DNA of 64,000 bases from Selaginella moellendorffii (Eukaryota; Streptophyta; Lycopodiopsida; Selaginellales; Selaginellaceae), in contig NW_003314281.1 in the NCBI RefSeq assembly GCF_000143415.4, positions 1,366,060-1,430,059 on the forward strand, in the 5' to 3' direction. A model generated the notes under the pieces. It worked only from the letters and a program-made list of their open reading frames with translations, ran no database searches and was not told the origin of the DNA. Below, in pieces: positions 43,082 through 51,979 of the stretch. The translations under genes and the position numbers were made by a program. The first letter of the stretch is position 1. Every line of letters begins with the position of its first letter.

Positions 43082-44689
43082 TCAACAATGGCTGTCGTAT
43101 AGATTGGACACTGCCACATATAAAGATCCATCACCACCACCCAGCCGCGAGCTCTGGAGCATCGCACTTCCAGCGCCAGCTCCAACCTCGAAGCTCTTAT
43201 GGGTTTTGCATGCATCCAGCAGCGCCATCCACGCCCTCGAATCCGTCTGGAATGGCATGCTCTTGATCAGCTCCTCCGCCTCACCGATCCTGCCCGATCG
43301 CCCAAGAGCGCTGATCAAACACCTGTAGTGCTCCGCCCCCGGATGAATCCCGTGATCACATCTCATCGCCACGAAGCACTCCCAGATCTCGTCCAGCAAT
43401 CCCGAGTGGCTGCACGCCCCCAGGATGTTAGTGAAGGCCACCTCGTCGAGATGGATCCCCTCCAAGCACAGCGCCTGGAAGATCTCCATCGCTTGCCTGC
43501 CATGCCCGTGCTGGGCATACGCCGCCACCATCGCAGTCCAGGAGATGGTGTCCCTCGCCTTGATCCGATCAAACACCTCCCGTGCGGCGATCACATCCCC
43601 AAACCGCGCGTAGAGATTGACGAGCGTCGTGCCAACGACTGCGTCCCTGTCGAGGCCGGACTGGATCGCTCCGTCGCGAACGAGGGCGCCGGAGGAAAGA
43701 TCGCCCAAGCGCGTGCAAGCGGCGAGAACAGTCGCGAGTGTGGAAGCGTTGGGCCTCACGCTGAGGATCATCTCCCTGTATAGCTCCAGCGCTTCCCTGT
43801 CGTGCCCCGCCATGGCTTCTGCCGAGATCATCGTGCTCCAGCAAAGAACATCTCTCCTAGAGATCTTTCGGAATGCCGATCTCGCACAGTCCAATCTCCC
43901 ACAGCCAGTGTACAAGCTGACGAGCGCGGTGCCGACGATGGTATCTGTCTCGATCTGGGAGCCCAGCCGGGAATGGAGCAGCACTGCCTCTTCTATCCGG
44001 CCCAAGCCCGCCAGCGCGTTAAGAACGCTCGCGTACGTGAAAGCATCGGGCTTCACACCAGCAGACACCATCTCCTGGTAGATCTTCAAAGCTACTTCCA
44101 AATGCCCAGCTTCGGCATTTGCTGAGACCATTGCGTTCCACGACACAACATCCCGATGCGTGATCCGATCGAACACCTGCTTCGCTCGATCGATTCTACC
44201 GCACTTGGCATACATCGTGACTAGCGCATTTTGAAGGCCCACGTCCTGTTTGACCCCTCTTTTCACGATTCGCTCGTGGATTTCCAGCCCCTGCTCCAGG
44301 CATTTCAATCTAGCGCAAGCGGCAAGAACGCTGGAGAAGATGAACGCGTCCGCCTGGATCTCCGTGCTGGAACGGACGAGAGTTCGGTAAAGACAGAGCG
44401 CCTCTTGCTCCTTGCCGGCCCCAACGTATGCCGAGATGATGATCGCCCAGGAGAATTCGTTCCGGAGTGGCATGCTATCGAACACCGCTCTGGCATCTTC
44501 CAGCCTCCCGCAATCTCTGTACATCTGGACGAGCAAGTTACCCAGGAACCTGTCGCGGGTGTGGCCGCTGTGGATGATCCGGGCATGGACACGCCTCCCG
44601 TCCTCGAGCAGCCTCGATCGGGCACACTTCCGGAGGATCGTCGCGTACTCCTGCCTGAGCTGAGCATACCTGGACTGTGGTGGTTCCAT
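43082..44689 (-). CDS. PLS-class PPR protein, intact cassette copy C
   Basis: Single exon, 535 residues, starting MEPPQSRYAQLRQEYATILR. The N-terminal region GRRVHARIIHSGHTRDRFLG leads into about twelve tandem PLS repeats (EFSWAIIISAYVGAGKEQEA, VVSWNAMVSANAEAGHLEVA, TISWTAMVAAYAQHGHGRQA). The end MPFQTDSRAWMALLDACKTH is an E-type motif, but there is no DYW domain, so it would need a partner for cytidine deamination. No strong transit peptide is visible. Broken copies lie at 29.8-30.4 and 37.8-39.3 kb; this one has kept its full frame, suggesting selection. The AE7-like stop codon is 84 bp upstream on the same strand. Confidence 0.9.
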   Translation of the reverse strand: MEPPQSRYAQLRQEYATILRKCARSRLLEDGRRVHARIIHSGHTRDRFLGNLLVQMYRDCGRLEDARAVFDSMPLRNEFSWAIIISAYVGAGKEQEALCLYRTLVRSSTEIQADAFIFSSVLAACARLKCLEQGLEIHERIVKRGVKQDVGLQNALVTMYAKCGRIDRAKQVFDRITHRDVVSWNAMVSANAEAGHLEVALKIYQEMVSAGVKPDAFTYASVLNALAGLGRIEEAVLLHSRLGSQIETDTIVGTALVSLYTGCGRLDCARSAFRKISRRDVLCWSTMISAEAMAGHDREALELYREMILSVRPNASTLATVLAACTRLGDLSSGALVRDGAIQSGLDRDAVVGTTLVNLYARFGDVIAAREVFDRIKARDTISWTAMVAAYAQHGHGRQAMEIFQALCLEGIHLDEVAFTNILGACSHSGLLDEIWECFVAMRCDHGIHPGAEHYRCLISALGRSGRIGEAEELIKSMPFQTDSRAWMALLDACKTHKSFEVGAGAGSAMLQSSRLGGGDGSLYVAVSNLYDSHC

Positions 44690-44773
44690 CTCGATCCAAC
44701 GAGCACGTTTGCTAGATTATCTGCGAACTTGAGAAGATCTATTTCTTGGGAACTTACAAGATGAGAGTTCCAC

Positions 44774-45478
44774 TCACTCGTACTCTTCTGGAGGAGCTAG
44801 GCAATCCCGCACGGTTTGAGCCAAGTATGGGTTCTCCATTGCCGCTACAACGCGCTCCTTGTCATTAAGTTGCTTGTTCACTGCAAGAATGATCCATGAT
44901 CCACAAACGAAAAGCTTTCCAGGAATTTTTCTTACCCGCAGCCGCGGTAGAGTGAGAACCTGGTGCCACTCTTATATCCACCTAAGATCAAAACCACTCA
45001 AACTCGAGAAAACTGGAAGAGAAGCCATACCTTGAAGCGAGGTGGAAGAGAGTGCATGAGCTTCACTCGAATGCACAGTCCAATCAGCGTTGCCATGCTA
45101 CAGTGCTGGACTGTGGGAGTAAATGTGACCCTTGCAAATTCATCAGGCTAAACCAATCTAGAAGAAGAGAGAAATTTCTTTCGTCCATACCTCACATAGC
45201 TTTGCTTATCGTCCACTTCGATCCCCTCTTCAGCGAGCACATTTAGCTGCTCCAGCGAGTATGGATGCTCCGGATCGCGGATATCCCTCAAGTGCTGTGC
45301 TAAAATCGTCAAGGAAACCAAGAAACCGAGGCCAAATTCTGTCCAGGCCAAGAAAAAGGATATCAAAAACCTCCAAGGCGTCGATTTCTTCCGCGGCGCT
45401 CTCGTCTCCGATAGAAGGGCGCTGCCGCCGCGTCGCCTTGCGCTCATGGATCACCGGATTCGCATTCTGGAGCGCCAT
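44774..45478 (-). CDS. AE7/CIAO2-type cytosolic Fe-S cluster assembly factor
   Basis: Five exons on the minus strand (45478-45364, 45296-45191, 45130-45031, 44981-44936, 44880-44774) give 157 residues, the length of Arabidopsis AE7. Conserved parts: [65 protein letters not shown] and [20 protein letters not shown]. These DUF59/MIP18 proteins belong to the cytosolic targeting complex that passes Fe-S clusters to DNA polymerases, helicases and other enzymes; the Cys in QHCSMAT is the reactive one in the family. Intron 1 is an AT-AC intron. It replaces the usual family FDH with FEH at the splice junction. Confidence 0.95.
45297..45363 (-). other. Minor-class (U12-type) AT-AC intron
   Basis: The 67-bp intron starts ATATCCTTTTT, matching the U12 donor consensus ATATCCTT, and ends TTTTAGCAC after a branch site TTTCCTTGAC (consensus TTCCTTRAC) whose branch A is about 12 bases from the end. 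Only this AT-AC cut joins VF and [12 protein letters not shown] in frame without losing conserved residues; the nearest GT-AG choice would delete the conserved VFx. Confidence 0.88.
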
Positions 45479-45592
45479 GACATATACCCTAGAAGAAGAG
45501 GGGATATTCCCACGGAGAATATTCGTTAAAGCATATTCTGAGAGAATATCCTCAATTTGAAATTCTTATGAAAGTTCGCATAGAAATCTCGC

Positions 45593-47278
45593 ATGAAATG
45601 GAGGAGAGTTTGGCTCTCTCGATCCTACAGCACCCTCCTCCTTCCGGAAGAGATCCACAGGCTGCGCAACAGCCTCGCTCACGCAGACTCGGCAACGTTT
45701 GCTCTGCTGCTCCGGCACTGCAGCAACGCGAGGGCGCTACAACAGGGCAAGTTGATCCATTCGTATATCATCGACAAAGGCTACGGTCAGGACACCTTCC
45801 TCGGTAATCTCTTGGTAAAAATGTACTCCGACTGTGACTGCATTCAGGACGCCCAGGCGGTGTTCTCTAGCATCCGTCACAAGAACGTCTTCTCGTGGAA
45901 CATCATGACTGCAGCATTTGCCCAAACGCGGGATATGCAGAAAGCGAGGAAATGCTTTGATCAGACACCGCGGAAAGACGCAGTTTCATGGACGACCATG
46001 ATGTCGGCTTATACGCAAGTTGGAAAGTGCAAAGAGGCCTTGCAGCTGTTCAAGCTCATGGATCTGAGCGGTGTCTACCCGGATCAAGGCGCATTCGTCA
46101 GCGTTCTCAATGCCTGTGCTAGCGAAGCCTCGGCATCCGAGAGGAGAGAAATCCTAGAGCACCTTGAAGCTGGAGTTTCGGATCTGGATGTGGTGCTTGG
46201 AACTTCCATGGTTGGCATCTACGGGAAGTCTGGAGAGATTGACAAGGCCCGAGCGGTGTTTCGACAAATGCCCAAGAGGAACGTTGTCTCGTGGACGGTG
46301 ATGGTCGAGGCAACTGTGGAGGATGGGAACCTCCAGAGGGCGAGGGAGCTCTTTGAGAAGATGCCGGAATGGACGACGGCTTCGTGGGTGGTAGTGATCA
46401 GCGCTTACGCAAGGCTCGGGGAATTGCTCGAGGCCGAGAGTTTGCTTGACAGAATGCTGTATCAAAACGTTGCCGCCTGGACTGTCGTAATTGCAGCAAA
46501 TGCACATATGGGGCATGTGCAAGAGGCTGCGTTTCTGTTTCAGCGAATGGATCAGGCGGGCGTGCCTCCGGATAAGATCACACTCGTCAACATTCTGGAT
46601 GGCTGCGCAAAGTTTGGGGCGCTAGCTATCGCGAAAACCATCGAATCTGGAATCGCAGATACCGAGTTCATGAAGGATGACGCTGTAGTCACGAATTTAA
46701 TCAACGTTCATGGCAAGTGCAGCAGCGTGAAGCACGCAATCGAGCTCTTCGAGGGAGAGGCCTTCCTCCTGGACAGTGTGATTCTATGGTCATCTACAAT
46801 GGCAGCACTCGCACAGAACGATCGAGCGCGCGAAGCGATCGAGCTCTTCCACTGCCTACAACTTTACGGGATGGAACCAACGAGGATCACTTTCAGCATC
46901 GTTCTCTTCGTTTGCAGTCACGGTGGCATGATGAAACGAGGGTGGGAGAGCTTCCTGGCTATGCAAGCTGATCACTTCCTCAACCCGGATGTTGATCACT
47001 TCGTTTCCATGATCGACCTCCTGGGAAGATGCGGATGGCTCGACCTTGCTTTCGAGCTGATCGAGACAATGCCGTTTGTGCCAGACGACGTTGCTTGGAC
47101 GATCCTGCTCAACACATCCAAGCTCTACGATGAGTCGACACGAGCGCGGTTGGCGGCGAAGCACCTGATGGAACTTGGAGACGAAGACTCGGCGCCTTAT
47201 GTCTTGCTAGCTGGTGTTTGCCGTTCTAGCTCTCCGCAACAAGACGAGGAACTCTTTCCCCACAGCCTCTCGCTGTGA
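45593..47278 (+). CDS. PLS-class PPR protein, probable organelle RNA factor
   Basis: Single exon, 561 residues. The start MKWRRVWLSRSYSTLLL is Arg- and Ser-rich and may be a mitochondrial presequence. PPR repeats follow (VFSWNIMTAAFAQTRDMQKA, AVSWTTMMSAYTQVGKCKEA, VVSWTVMVEATVEDGNLQRA, TASWVVVISAYARLGELLEA). The C-terminus MPFVPDDVAWTILLNTSK is an E-like motif; there is no DYW domain. The last 72 bp overlap the end of a minus-strand gene. It is transcribed away from the AE7-like gene, 114 bp between start codons. Confidence 0.88.
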   Translation: MKWRRVWLSRSYSTLLLPEEIHRLRNSLAHADSATFALLLRHCSNARALQQGKLIHSYIIDKGYGQDTFLGNLLVKMYSDCDCIQDAQAVFSSIRHKNVFSWNIMTAAFAQTRDMQKARKCFDQTPRKDAVSWTTMMSAYTQVGKCKEALQLFKLMDLSGVYPDQGAFVSVLNACASEASASERREILEHLEAGVSDLDVVLGTSMVGIYGKSGEIDKARAVFRQMPKRNVVSWTVMVEATVEDGNLQRARELFEKMPEWTTASWVVVISAYARLGELLEAESLLDRMLYQNVAAWTVVIAANAHMGHVQEAAFLFQRMDQAGVPPDKITLVNILDGCAKFGALAIAKTIESGIADTEFMKDDAVVTNLINVHGKCSSVKHAIELFEGEAFLLDSVILWSSTMAALAQNDRAREAIELFHCLQLYGMEPTRITFSIVLFVCSHGGMMKRGWESFLAMQADHFLNPDVDHFVSMIDLLGRCGWLDLAFELIETMPFVPDDVAWTILLNTSKLYDESTRARLAAKHLMELGDEDSAPYVLLAGVCRSSSPQQDEELFPHSLSL

Positions 47279-48298
47279 TTGTATGAGCTTCTGGACCTCG
47301 CTAAGTTTCTGCTTGAGGCCGGGGGCACTGGATGACAAAGCCATCTCAAGCATAATGTCCATAGACATCTGCGAGGCTTCAACTTTCTCAGGAGCAGCCC
47401 GAGCTGATGCAAGTCAAAAGACTTTGGAGTACCTGCGATTCACAAAGGTTGAGAGTGTGTAGTCCGTGAGCATCTCCCTCATCTTAGTGCCTGCCTTACC
47501 AACAGGTTCCACACCAACAACACGAGTAACTCTTTCCTTACAATGTGATTGTATGTTCAAACTCGACAAGCTGGGATTGGACATCACTCGTGTACAAGGT
47601 GGAGGACTATCACTTCGAAGTGAACGCAACTTTAGTTTATGGAAAGTAGTGTGAGTATCACCACTACAACTCCGCCTTGTATTGATCCCAAATTTCTATG
47701 ATCTTGACGCATCCCTCGCATCGCCGAGAAGAGCCTCTCGTGTTTCTTAAACAGCGGCAGCATCCTGCAGGAAACACAGCCGATTTCAAGTCGAGACATA
47801 CCCGGTGGGTTTCATATGCTTGCACGTTGACAAGAAGAGGAAGTAGAGCTTGAAGAACAGCAAAACGAGCTTGCTTGTTTCCCAAGTTGTATGCCATACC
47901 CAATGGTTCTAACTTCTTCTGTGAAGCTCTCTTGACGATGAGCTGCCACTTGAGACCGGCGAAAGCAAAGGCGAGCAAGAATTTGACGTTGCCATACGCA
48001 CCTCACTCAGTTTGCTGGAGATTTCGTTGGACGCCACGGTGAAGTCACGTTCGTCGGCCTTCCCTTCTCCAAGCATGAACGGGATGTCCTGGAACTGGAG
48101 CAAGAACTCGGGCCTCTTCCTCTTGCGGCACCACTTTGCCGTTTGTGTTGACATGGAATCGGTTGCGGTCTCAACTGTAGCCATTGAGAAGTAGTAGTCG
48201 GACCGGTTATCCATATCCGAAAAGCTCTTGAGGCATTGAACGATGGCATAGAAGTTCAAGAAGTTGTAATTTCGGTAGATTTTATCGTCACTTGTCAT
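47207..48298 (-). CDS. Hypothetical spliced gene, model partly uncertain
   Basis: The minus strand gives two solid exons: 48298-48002 (TSDDKIYRNYNFLNFYAIVQ onward, with a basic patch WCRKRKRPEFLLQFQDIPFM) and 47930-47802 (KKLEPLGMAYNLGNKQARFA, VLQ). Later coding-like pieces are RLFSAMRGMRQDHRNLGS (47.7 kb), RVVGVEPVGKAGTKMREML (47.5 kb) and a final helix-rich exon with MSMDIMLEMALSSSAPGLKQ and KEFLVLLRRARTANTS ending at TAG 47207-47209. I could not fix all introns between 47800 and 47380. Mostly alpha-helical, no family recognised. Its 3' end overlaps the plus-strand PPR gene. It could be a decaying gene. Confidence 0.5.
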
Positions 48299-48359
48299 TC
48301 AAAAATAATGGTGGAAGAATATTCTCCACCATGAAAGCGCGGGAATGAATTGATGGTAA

Positions 48360-50345
48360 CTATGCATCATGCAACAATTCCTTACAGCCAATCGCTGTGA
48401 CTGCGTGATCTTCGAACTCGCCAAGCTTTGCGAAAGCTCTTTGTCCGCGAGAGAGATCGCCTTGAAGTCCGCAAGCGCCAAGCAGAGCCACCAAGGACAC
48501 CTGGTCCGGTTTGAAAGGCATGGCTTCGAGCAGCTCCTCGGCCTCTCCCATCCTGCCGCTCCGGCCCAGATGATCTACGAGGCAAGTGTAGTGTTCCTGA
48601 GACAACTTCGCACCGAAGTGATCGTCAAGGATGGGGTGGAGGTGCGAGAACTTGGTGCCGGCGTGGCTACAAGCCGTGAGCGACGCGAGGAGAGTTACTT
48701 CATCGGGCTGGATCCCATGGAGTAGCATGCTGCAGACGAGCTCCATGGAAGCTTTGGACTCCCCGCTGTGTGCCACTGCTGCGATCATCGCGTTCCAGAG
48801 CGGAGCACTCGGCCTCGAGAACGCCACCATTCTTTCGAACACACTCCGAGCTTCTTGGAGGCAGCCGCATTTTCCATACAAGTTCAGCACTGCGGTGCCG
48901 ACTCTCAGACCGTCCAAGAGCTCGGCGTTGGCAGCGGCGACGACGAGCTTGCCGTGGACAAGATCTGGCAAGCTTGCACAGGCGTCCAAGGCAGAGACAA
49001 GCGAAATGGCGTCGTGCTGGATTCCTTCCACGTCCATTTCGACAAACAGCTCGATCCCCCGGCGAAACTCTCCTCCGTGAAAGCACGCGGCAAGCATTGA
49101 GTTCCATGACGCGATATCTCTCTGTGGCATTCCATCAAAAACTTTCTTGGCATCAAGGTGGCGAGCGTTTCTCGCGCAAGCCGAAACGAGAGCGTTCCAG
49201 GAGACGACGTTCCTGCTGGGCATTTGCTGGAACACAAGCACGGCATCTTCGAGCCTGCCACACTTGGCATACAAATCGACGAGCGCAGTCCCGACAACAG
49301 CATTTGAGAGTAGACTATCGCGGCAGCAAATCTCTCGGTGGATCTCACTCCCAGTTTGGAGATCCCCAACACTTCCACAGGCATCTAACACGACCACGAA
49401 CGTCACCCTGTCTGCCTGGAAGCCTTCCAAGTCCATGAGCACGAAGAGCTCCAGCGCTTCTCTGGGATGCCCAGCCTGAGCATAGGCTCCGATCATCGCA
49501 TTCCAGGCCACGAAGTCGCGCTCCAGAGGGATCATCCCATCGAACAAGTTCCTGGCCTCTTGGAGTCGCCCGTGACGACCAAGTACCGCGAGCATCGACG
49601 TCCACAGCACCGTGTCTCTCGACGTGACTCTTTCAAAGCATCTCACGGCCTTGTCCAGCGATCCGAACTTCATCCCATGCAAGTTGACGAGCGCGGTTCC
49701 AATCTCGGTGTCCGATCCAAGGCCAAGCTCGTCGCTTGCAGCTTCGATCGGGCGAGTAGCCGCTGGTGTAGTGGAGCAGGCATCCAGAGCGATGAGCAAA
49801 GTCACCTTGTTGGGAGGAATCCCATCCAGGAGCAGCGCCTGGAACAGCGAGAGAGCCATCTGGGGGTGCCCGTTCTGGGCGTACGCCGTGAGGATTGAGT
49901 TCCAAGAGACGATGTTCCTCTCGGGCATCTTGTGGAACGCTAGCTCAGCGATTGCCAGTTCACCGCTCGCGGCATTTGCTGCGAGGATTGTTGTCCAGGA
50001 CACCACATCTCTCTCCGGCGCGCTCACAAACACACGATCGGTTTCCAAGAACGCACTAGAATCTCTACAAGCCGCGAGCATCGCGTTCCAGGCAACCAAA
50101 TTCCTGGATGGCATGCGATGGAAAACACGCTCTGCGGCCCCAAAATCTCCATTCTGGGCAAATGCGACAAGGAGGCTGTTCCACGAGAAGCTGTTCTTCG
50201 CGGCAATCTCCCCAAACGCCGCCACCGCATCGCGGACGCTACCGCAGCGCCCATACATCTGGACGAGGAGATTTCCCAAGAACACATCCCTGTCCAGCCG
50301 TCCGGATCGAGCAATCTCCGCGTGGAGGCGCCGCCCCAGGGCCAA
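48360..50345 (-). CDS. PLS-class PPR protein without an obvious ATG
   Basis: A 661-codon open frame of PPR repeats (SFSWNSLLVAFAQNGDFGAA, VVSWTTILAANAASGELAIA, IVSWNSILTAYAQNGHPQMA and others), ending with an E-like motif (MPFKPDQVSLVALLGACGLQ). No DYW domain. The frame continues upstream of 50345 with sensible PPR leader sequence (RFYGPVLRGCGSLALGRRLH) to a stop near 50448, but has no ATG; the first codon given here is TTG. The start may be in an unseen upstream exon, or a non-ATG start, or the gene may have lost its start. The PPR gene at 50468-51853 lies directly upstream on the same strand. Confidence 0.8.
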   Translation of the reverse strand: MALGRRLHAEIARSGRLDRDVFLGNLLVQMYGRCGSVRDAVAAFGEIAAKNSFSWNSLLVAFAQNGDFGAAERVFHRMPSRNLVAWNAMLAACRDSSAFLETDRVFVSAPERDVVSWTTILAANAASGELAIAELAFHKMPERNIVSWNSILTAYAQNGHPQMALSLFQALLLDGIPPNKVTLLIALDACSTTPAATRPIEAASDELGLGSDTEIGTALVNLHGMKFGSLDKAVRCFERVTSRDTVLWTSMLAVLGRHGRLQEARNLFDGMIPLERDFVAWNAMIGAYAQAGHPREALELFVLMDLEGFQADRVTFVVVLDACGSVGDLQTGSEIHREICCRDSLLSNAVVGTALVDLYAKCGRLEDAVLVFQQMPSRNVVSWNALVSACARNARHLDAKKVFDGMPQRDIASWNSMLAACFHGGEFRRGIELFVEMDVEGIQHDAISLVSALDACASLPDLVHGKLVVAAANAELLDGLRVGTAVLNLYGKCGCLQEARSVFERMVAFSRPSAPLWNAMIAAVAHSGESKASMELVCSMLLHGIQPDEVTLLASLTACSHAGTKFSHLHPILDDHFGAKLSQEHYTCLVDHLGRSGRMGEAEELLEAMPFKPDQVSLVALLGACGLQGDLSRGQRAFAKLGEFEDHAVTAIGCKELLHDA

Positions 50346-50467
50346 GCTGCCACAGCCGCGAAGAACAGGCCCATAGAAGCGATGGATTGACGCCAGGCCA
50401 CTCGCAATGGCATTTCTATCCCGAATCCAATCGATCAGCGCCCCTGGGATCGATCAATCCACTCGCA

Positions 50468-51853
50468 TCAATCCAAGCGATCAGAGCCCCTGGCATCGAT
50501 CAAGCCGCGCAGGCCGGCGAGGAGAGAATACGGCGCGGAGTTGTGCGGATCACGCTCCATCACCGCCGCCGCCGCCCGCAAACCCCGGAGCCAATCGCTG
50601 CTCGTCCGGCAAGCGCTCAGCAGCGCGACCCACGCCGCGGGATCCGGCTCAAACGGCATATTCAGCAGAAGATCCTCGGCGCTGGCCAGGTCACCACACC
50701 GCGCAAAGTAGTCCACCACGCACACGTAGTGGTCTGCGGTAACAGCCACGCCGTACTCGCGGCCCATTGCACGGAAGTAGTCCACCGCGGCAGTCAACTC
50801 ACCAGCATGGCAGCACGCCGACAGGACGGTAATCATCGTGACGTCGCTGGGAGCCGCGCCGCCGGCCTGAATCATCCGGTGGAACACCCGCAGTGCCCCA
50901 CGGTGGTCGCCACTCTGCGAATTTGCCGTCACCATGGTCGTCCACAGCACCGCGTCGTCATTGCACCTCTGCCGCACGCGGCAGAAGAGCTCCTCCGCGT
51001 GCGGCAGGCTCCCGCACTTGGCGTACATGTTGACCGCGCTGGTCAGCACCACCACGTCACCTCCTCCGTACAGCCCGGCCACCACGATTCCCTCCCGGAG
51101 CGCGGACGCCACGGCGCAGGAGTCGAACACGCGCACGAAGCTCGCCTGGTTGGGTTCGATTCCCTCCAGGTCCATGAGACGAAACACTCCCAGCGCTTGC
51201 TCTACGTGCCCCCGCTGGGCATATGCTAGGATCATCTCATTCCACGTCGCCACGCCCTTGTACGGCACTATGTTGAAAAAATGCCTGGCACTAGTTAGAT
51301 CCCCGCAGCTGACGTACACGTCCATCATGTACTGGAAGGTCTCCAAATCCCTGTACGCCATCCTCTCAAAGTAGTCCACGGCTCTCTGAAAATGCCAACA
51401 CCGGGCATTTGCTTCTACCATAGCTTTCCAGTCCTCGCAGCGCTTTTCCGGCATAGAATCAAACAAAAAGCTTGCCTTAGAGAACATACCGTTAACCAAG
51501 TAGGCTTTGAGCATGTCTAGATAGCATTTTGGCCCCTTTTCCTTGATTGGAAAGAACACCTCCTCCGCCTCTCGAATATGCCCGTTCTGGGCATATGCGG
51601 CTATCATAGCCGCGTGAGTGATATCACTTGGATTATAGACCTTTGCGTACGCAGCCTCGGCATCCCTGACTAAGCCACACATTCCGTATAAGGAGATGAG
51701 AAGATTCCCGTAGTATGCCTCTTGATCGTAGCCCCTGGACGCGAGAATCTCGTGGATGCGCTTTCCCTCGTTGAGGGATCTTGCGTTGAGGAATTGCTTG
51801 AGCAAAGCGCAGTAGAGCTTGATCTCCGAGCTTTTCTTGCGCTGGATTGGCAT
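50468..51853 (-). CDS. PLS-class PPR protein
   Basis: Single exon, 461 residues from the ATG at 51853 (the frame is open eight codons more, starting GTG). Opens MPIQRKKSSEIKLYCALLKQ, then NEGKRIHEILASRGYDQEAY and PPR repeats (ITHAAMIAAYAQNGHIREAE, VATWNEMILAYAQRGHVEQA, AVLWTTMVTANSQSGDHRGA). It ends with E-type sequence MPFEPDPAAWVALLSACRTS and no DYW domain. A decayed copy lies at 39.5-41.1 kb. The APR-like gene is 126 bp upstream on the same strand, so the two were duplicated together. Confidence 0.9.
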   Translation of the reverse strand: MPIQRKKSSEIKLYCALLKQFLNARSLNEGKRIHEILASRGYDQEAYYGNLLISLYGMCGLVRDAEAAYAKVYNPSDITHAAMIAAYAQNGHIREAEEVFFPIKEKGPKCYLDMLKAYLVNGMFSKASFLFDSMPEKRCEDWKAMVEANARCWHFQRAVDYFERMAYRDLETFQYMMDVYVSCGDLTSARHFFNIVPYKGVATWNEMILAYAQRGHVEQALGVFRLMDLEGIEPNQASFVRVFDSCAVASALREGIVVAGLYGGGDVVVLTSAVNMYAKCGSLPHAEELFCRVRQRCNDDAVLWTTMVTANSQSGDHRGALRVFHRMIQAGGAAPSDVTMITVLSACCHAGELTAAVDYFRAMGREYGVAVTADHYVCVVDYFARCGDLASAEDLLLNMPFEPDPAAWVALLSACRTSSDWLRGLRAAAAVMERDPHNSAPYSLLAGLRGLIDARGSDRLD

Positions 51854-51979
51854 AGCGGAGTAAAGATTTTCTACCACCTAGATTCATGTCACACATGGTG
51901 GAAATTTTTCTTTCATCAAATGTTATCTATACACGTAACGCTAACTCGTCAAATCAAAAGTTTACAAGCTGTGGATGAT

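Noticed and set aside
45297-45369. GT-AG splicing of AE7 intron 1 (donor at GAG/GTTTTT)
   Set aside because: It would delete three conserved residues, while the AT-AC solution has consensus donor, branch site and acceptor.
50108-51229. A 373-codon plus-strand frame across two PPR genes
   Set aside because: Antisense shadow spanning two unrelated coding regions; composition rich in His/Arg, no start context or domain.
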